Part shown: in pieces, positions 5,928-8,135 of the stretch | Numbering within the stretch: the stretch's first letter is position 1 | Layout of the letters: every line of letters begins with the position of its first letter | Assembly (NCBI GenBank): GCA_964249405.1 | Contig: CAXUBX010000116.1 | Span: 1-8,135 of the forward strand | Direction: 5' to 3' | DNA length: 8,135 nt | Source: CAXTPV01 sp964249405 | GTDB taxonomy: Bacteria > Pseudomonadota > Alphaproteobacteria > Acetobacterales > Acetobacteraceae | Made by a program: the position numbers and the translations under genes | The notes under the pieces: generated by a model | Told to the model about the DNA's origin: nothing | Database searches by the model: none | Seen by the model: the letters and a program-made list of their open reading frames with translations, nothing else

Positions 5928-6611
5928 GTGACGGGACGCGTTCCGGTCGCGGTGCTGATCTCGGGCCGCGGCAGCAATCTCGAGGCCCTGATCACCGCCG
6001 CGGCGGCCCCGGACTTTCCGGCCCGGATCGCGGTGGTGGTGTCGAACCGGAGCGACGCCGCGGGGCTCGATCGCGCAAGGGACGCCGCGATTCCGGCGGC
6101 GGTCGTTCCGCACGAAGGCTTCGGACGCGACCGCGCGGCGCACGAGGCGGCACTCGACGCGGTGCTCGACGCGCATGGAAGCCAGGTGGTCTGCCTCGCC
6201 GGCTACATGCGCGTGCTGACACCGTTCCTGATCGGGCGCTGGGCCGGGCGGATGCTCAACATCCACCCGAGCCTGCTGCCCGCCTTTCCCGGACTCCACA
6301 CCCACGCGCGCGCCCTCGCCGCCGGCGTCGCGCTGCATGGATGCACGGTCCACCTGGTGAGCGAGCGCGTGGACGAGGGTCCGATCCTGGCGCAGGCGGC
6401 CGTCGCGGTCATGCCCGGCGACACCGAGGACAGCCTGGCGGCGCGGGTGCTCGCGGCCGAGCACGTGCTCTATCCGGCCGCCCTCGCATCGTTTCTCGGG
6501 GCACCGTTCCCGGACGTCGCGGCCGGAACGCCCGGGCGCCTGCTGGGGTCGGGGGCGGCGATGGCCCGTGAGCCAGGATTGAACGTTCGTTCGGATAATA
6601 ATACAATATAA
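5928..6611 (+). CDS. purN: phosphoribosylglycinamide formyltransferase
   Basis: PurN transfers a formyl group from 10-formyltetrahydrofolate to GAR, giving FGAR (step 3 of purine synthesis). The Rossmann-like phosphate loop is ISGRGSNLEAL (11-21). The catalytic triad is intact: N111 and H113 in NIHPSLLPAFPG, and D149 in RVDEGPIL, with the 38-residue N-to-D distance of the E. coli enzyme (N106-D144). HTHARALAAG and HGCTVH are also typical. The start is GTG 5928, because the conserved first strand begins at residue 6; only a weak AGG precedes it, so coupling to purM (22-bp gap) is likely. At 227 residues it is a little long: the last 30 or so residues look non-conserved. The end NVRSDNNTI is encoded by abruptly AT-rich DNA that doubles as a promoter for the next gene. 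Confidence 0.96.
   Translation: MTGRVPVAVLISGRGSNLEALITAAAAPDFPARIAVVVSNRSDAAGLDRARDAAIPAAVVPHEGFGRDRAAHEAALDAVLDAHGSQVVCLAGYMRVLTPFLIGRWAGRMLNIHPSLLPAFPGLHTHARALAAGVALHGCTVHLVSERVDEGPILAQAAVAVMPGDTEDSLAARVLAAEHVLYPAALASFLGAPFPDVAAGTPGRLLGSGAAMAREPGLNVRSDNNTI
6579..6607 (+). promoter_or_regulatory. predicted sigma-70-type promoter for the glycosyltransferase gene
   Basis: TTGAAC at 6579-6584 and TACAAT at 6602-6607 are separated by exactly 17 bp, a near-consensus housekeeping promoter; transcription would begin near A6614. It sits in the most AT-rich stretch of the window and overlaps the last codons of purN. It would give the downstream gene a start independent of the purMN operon. Confidence 0.62.
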
Positions 6612-6617
6612 CAAATA

Positions 6618-6642
6618 CGCCCCTTATATCAGGGAGGGGGCG
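6618..6642 (+). other. leader hairpin at the predicted transcription start
   Basis: CGCCCCTT (6618-6625) can pair with AGGGGGCG (6635-6642), giving eight pairs with one G/T wobble and a nine-base loop. It follows the predicted start at about 6614 by a few bases and buries the GGAGGGGG that might otherwise act as a ribosome-binding site. There is no T-run downstream on the plus strand, so it is a weak candidate for a purMN terminator. On the minus strand it is followed by T-rich sequence, but no gene reads that way here. Confidence 0.45.
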
Positions 6643-6665
6643 ACCGTCATCACAGGTGAAAGCTT

Positions 6666-8135
6666 CTGAAACTCCACCCTGCTCCCCGGCTGCCGCGTCC
6701 GCGCGCCGTCATCGGCGCGGACGACTTCGGCGCGTCTGCTCCGATCTCGCCGGTCGTCTCGTTCATCGTGCCGGCCTTCAACGCGGAACGGACGCTCGCG
6801 CGGACGCTCCGCGCGCTCCGCCGGCAACGGATCCGGCGGTGGGAAGCGGTCGTGATCGACGACGGTTCGACCGACGCGACGTTCGGAGTGGCGGCCGCCT
6901 GGTCGGGCCGCGACCCGAGGATCCGGGTCCTCCGCCAGCAGAACGGGGGACCGTCGGCGGCGAGGAACGCGGGCCTCGCCCATGCGAGCGGCACCTACGT
7001 CGCGTTCGTCGACGCGGACGACACGATCGCGCCGAGCTACATCTCGCGGATGCTCCGCGCGATCGCGCGCGCGGGCGGCGCCGACGGCGCGTGCTGCGGC
7101 AGTCAGCGATTGAGCCGGACGGGCCGGGTGATCGAGCAGTCGAGGCCGGTCGGGATCGATGTCGATCTCAGTGCCAGCTGCCGCCAGATGGTGCCGGCGC
7201 CGCTTCATGCGTTGTTCATCCGCCGCTCCGCGGTGATCGCGATCGGCAGTTTCGAGGCCATGCTCGGGGCCCACGAGGACTGGGATTTCTGGGCACGGCT
7301 CGGAGCCGCCGGCATCCGGATCGCGCGCGAGGACGCGCCTCTCGTGCATTACTGGTGCCGGGCAGGGTCGCTGACGCGGAACGGCCCCTTCATGATCCGG
7401 ACGTACCGGGCCGCCCGCGCGCGGGTCCGCCAGTTCATGCCGCCGGAAGATCCGGCGATCGAGGACGACGAGCGCCGGCAGGCTCTCGCCTCCTCGCTCG
7501 CCTGGAACGCCGGCATGGCGATCGGACAACGGATCGATCCGGCCGCCGTGCTCGCGGCCGCGTTCGAGGACAAGAGGCTGCGGGGCCGGATCGACGCGGC
7601 GCGGCTGGGATCCTCGTTCCTGGGGGGACTGGCGGTGGGCGCCGAGCAGCCGCTCTCGGAACTCGCGGATGCGTGGGGCGGTTTCGCCACGGGCTGCAAG
7701 CGGTTCTTCGCCGCCTTCGAGATGCGGTCCGGATCGGCGGGCCTCGGCTACGGTCTGCAGAAGGCCTGCGAGCGCGAGGTCATCCGGGCGGCGAGACCGA
7801 GGCGGCGCACCCGCAGGCTCGCGAGGTCGGTCGGCCTGCCGCTGCTGTCGCTCGCGTTGCTCCGGGGCCTCGACGTCGGTCCTGGCCGGGACAGTCTGGT
7901 GATCACCGTTCCGGGTGCGTGGCGCACGCTGTCGGTGCCCGTGTTCGGCGAGCATCTCGCTGCCGCGACGCTTCGCGCCCGCGTCTTGCAGGGCGGCATG
8001 GCGGAGCTCGCCCGATCGCTGGCCCAGCGCCGCGAGACGGCGCGGGCCGAGCGGGCACTGGCGGCAGCAGACGCGGCGGTCCGCCCCATCGCGAGGCGGC
8101 TCCGGGCGAAGGTCCCGCGCCTGGCCCGCCGGGCC
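6666..8135 (+). CDS. family 2 glycosyltransferase with long C-terminal region (start uncertain, open at right edge)
   Basis: The frame is open from 6660 to the window end without a stop. It encodes a GT-A fold family 2 glycosyltransferase: the first strand VSFIVPAFNAERTL from 6756, DDGSTD at 6858-6875, GGPSAARNAGLAHASGTY, the metal-binding DADD at 7011-7022, and HEDWDFWARLGAAG from 7272 with the ED pair expected of the catalytic base. Such enzymes move a sugar from a nucleotide donor to a glycan or lipid; donor and acceptor are unknown. About 260 further residues follow the catalytic domain, rich in Ala and Arg, with no domain I recognise. There is no ATG, GTG or TTG in frame before the catalytic domain. 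The coordinate given is a CTG preceded by AGGTGA (6654-6659) at six bases; it is provisional. GTG 6656 is in another frame, so a frameshift is the alternative. Confidence 0.82.
   Translation, partial: MKLHPAPRLPRPRAVIGADDFGASAPISPVVSFIVPAFNAERTLARTLRALRRQRIRRWEAVVIDDGSTDATFGVAAAWSGRDPRIRVLRQQNGGPSAARNAGLAHASGTYVAFVDADDTIAPSYISRMLRAIARAGGADGACCGSQRLSRTGRVIEQSRPVGIDVDLSASCRQMVPAPLHALFIRRSAVIAIGSFEAMLGAHEDWDFWARLGAAGIRIAREDAPLVHYWCRAGSLTRNGPFMIRTYRAARARVRQFMPPEDPAIEDDERRQALASSLAWNAGMAIGQRIDPAAVLAAAFEDKRLRGRIDAARLGSSFLGGLAVGAEQPLSELADAWGGFATGCKRFFAAFEMRSGSAGLGYGLQKACEREVIRAARPRRRTRRLARSVGLPLLSLALLRGLDVGPGRDSLVITVPGAWRTLSVPVFGEHLAAATLRARVLQGGMAELARSLAQRRETARAERALAAADAAVRPIARRLRAKVPRLARRA

Noticed and set aside
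6624..7955. 443-codon open frame on the minus strand, opposite the glycosyltransferase
   Set aside because: Its product is low-complexity, Arg/Asp/His/Pro-rich and matches no family, while the plus-strand frame carries intact GT2 motifs. It is an antisense shadow of GC-rich coding DNA.

Overview
The window is GC-rich (clearly above 65% by eye) with a strong preference for G or C at third codon positions, and looks like chromosomal DNA of an alphaproteobacterium. The best taxonomic marker is the core block hdaA - AI-2E/PerM-type transporter gene - divergent purM - purN, an arrangement familiar from alphaproteobacteria. Species cannot be fixed from this window alone.

Layout. (1) 1-154, minus: N-terminal part of a GFA/CENP-V-type zinc protein running off the left edge. 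It is divergent from (2) 273-989, plus: a protein of unknown function with some resemblance to DUF6065. (3) 1029-1493, minus: a divergent TspO/MBR membrane protein with an in-frame TGA just upstream of its usable start. (4) 1586-2269, minus: a glutathione S-transferase of the Gtt1-like type. (5) 2356-2664, minus: a small exported protein ending in 5-His and 15-His runs, the latter encoded by a 9-bp tandem repeat. (6) 2920-3636, minus: HdaA. (7) 3654-4778, minus: AI-2E family transporter, 17 bp upstream of hdaA and probably co-transcribed with it. (8) 4832-5905 and 5928-6611, plus: purM and purN, consecutive purine genes in one operon. (9) From 6666 to the right edge, plus: a family 2 glycosyltransferase with a long uncharacterised C-terminal region, open at the edge.

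How it fits together. purM and purN encode AIR synthetase (step 5 of purine synthesis) and GAR formyltransferase (step 3). hdaA encodes the regulator that inactivates DnaA-ATP at the sliding clamp. Left of hdaA, where ppk often lies in alphaproteobacteria, there is a short gap and then accessory genes (His-rich protein, GST, TspO-like protein, GFA-type protein). Some of these families are linked to stress, thiol or metal chemistry, but nothing here shows that they act together.

Most notable points. A compact AT-rich island (about 6579-6630) overlaps the 3' end of purN and carries a good sigma-70-type promoter (TTGAAC, 17 bp, TACAAT). A hairpin follows at the predicted start of transcription, and then a glycosyltransferase reading frame that has no ATG, GTG or TTG upstream of its catalytic domain. 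The TspO-like gene shows both an early stop and loss of signature residues. The repeat-encoded poly-His tail could vary in length by slippage. I found no RNA genes, CRISPR array, transposase or integrase. I did not find a clear undescribed multi-gene system; the curiosities are local.
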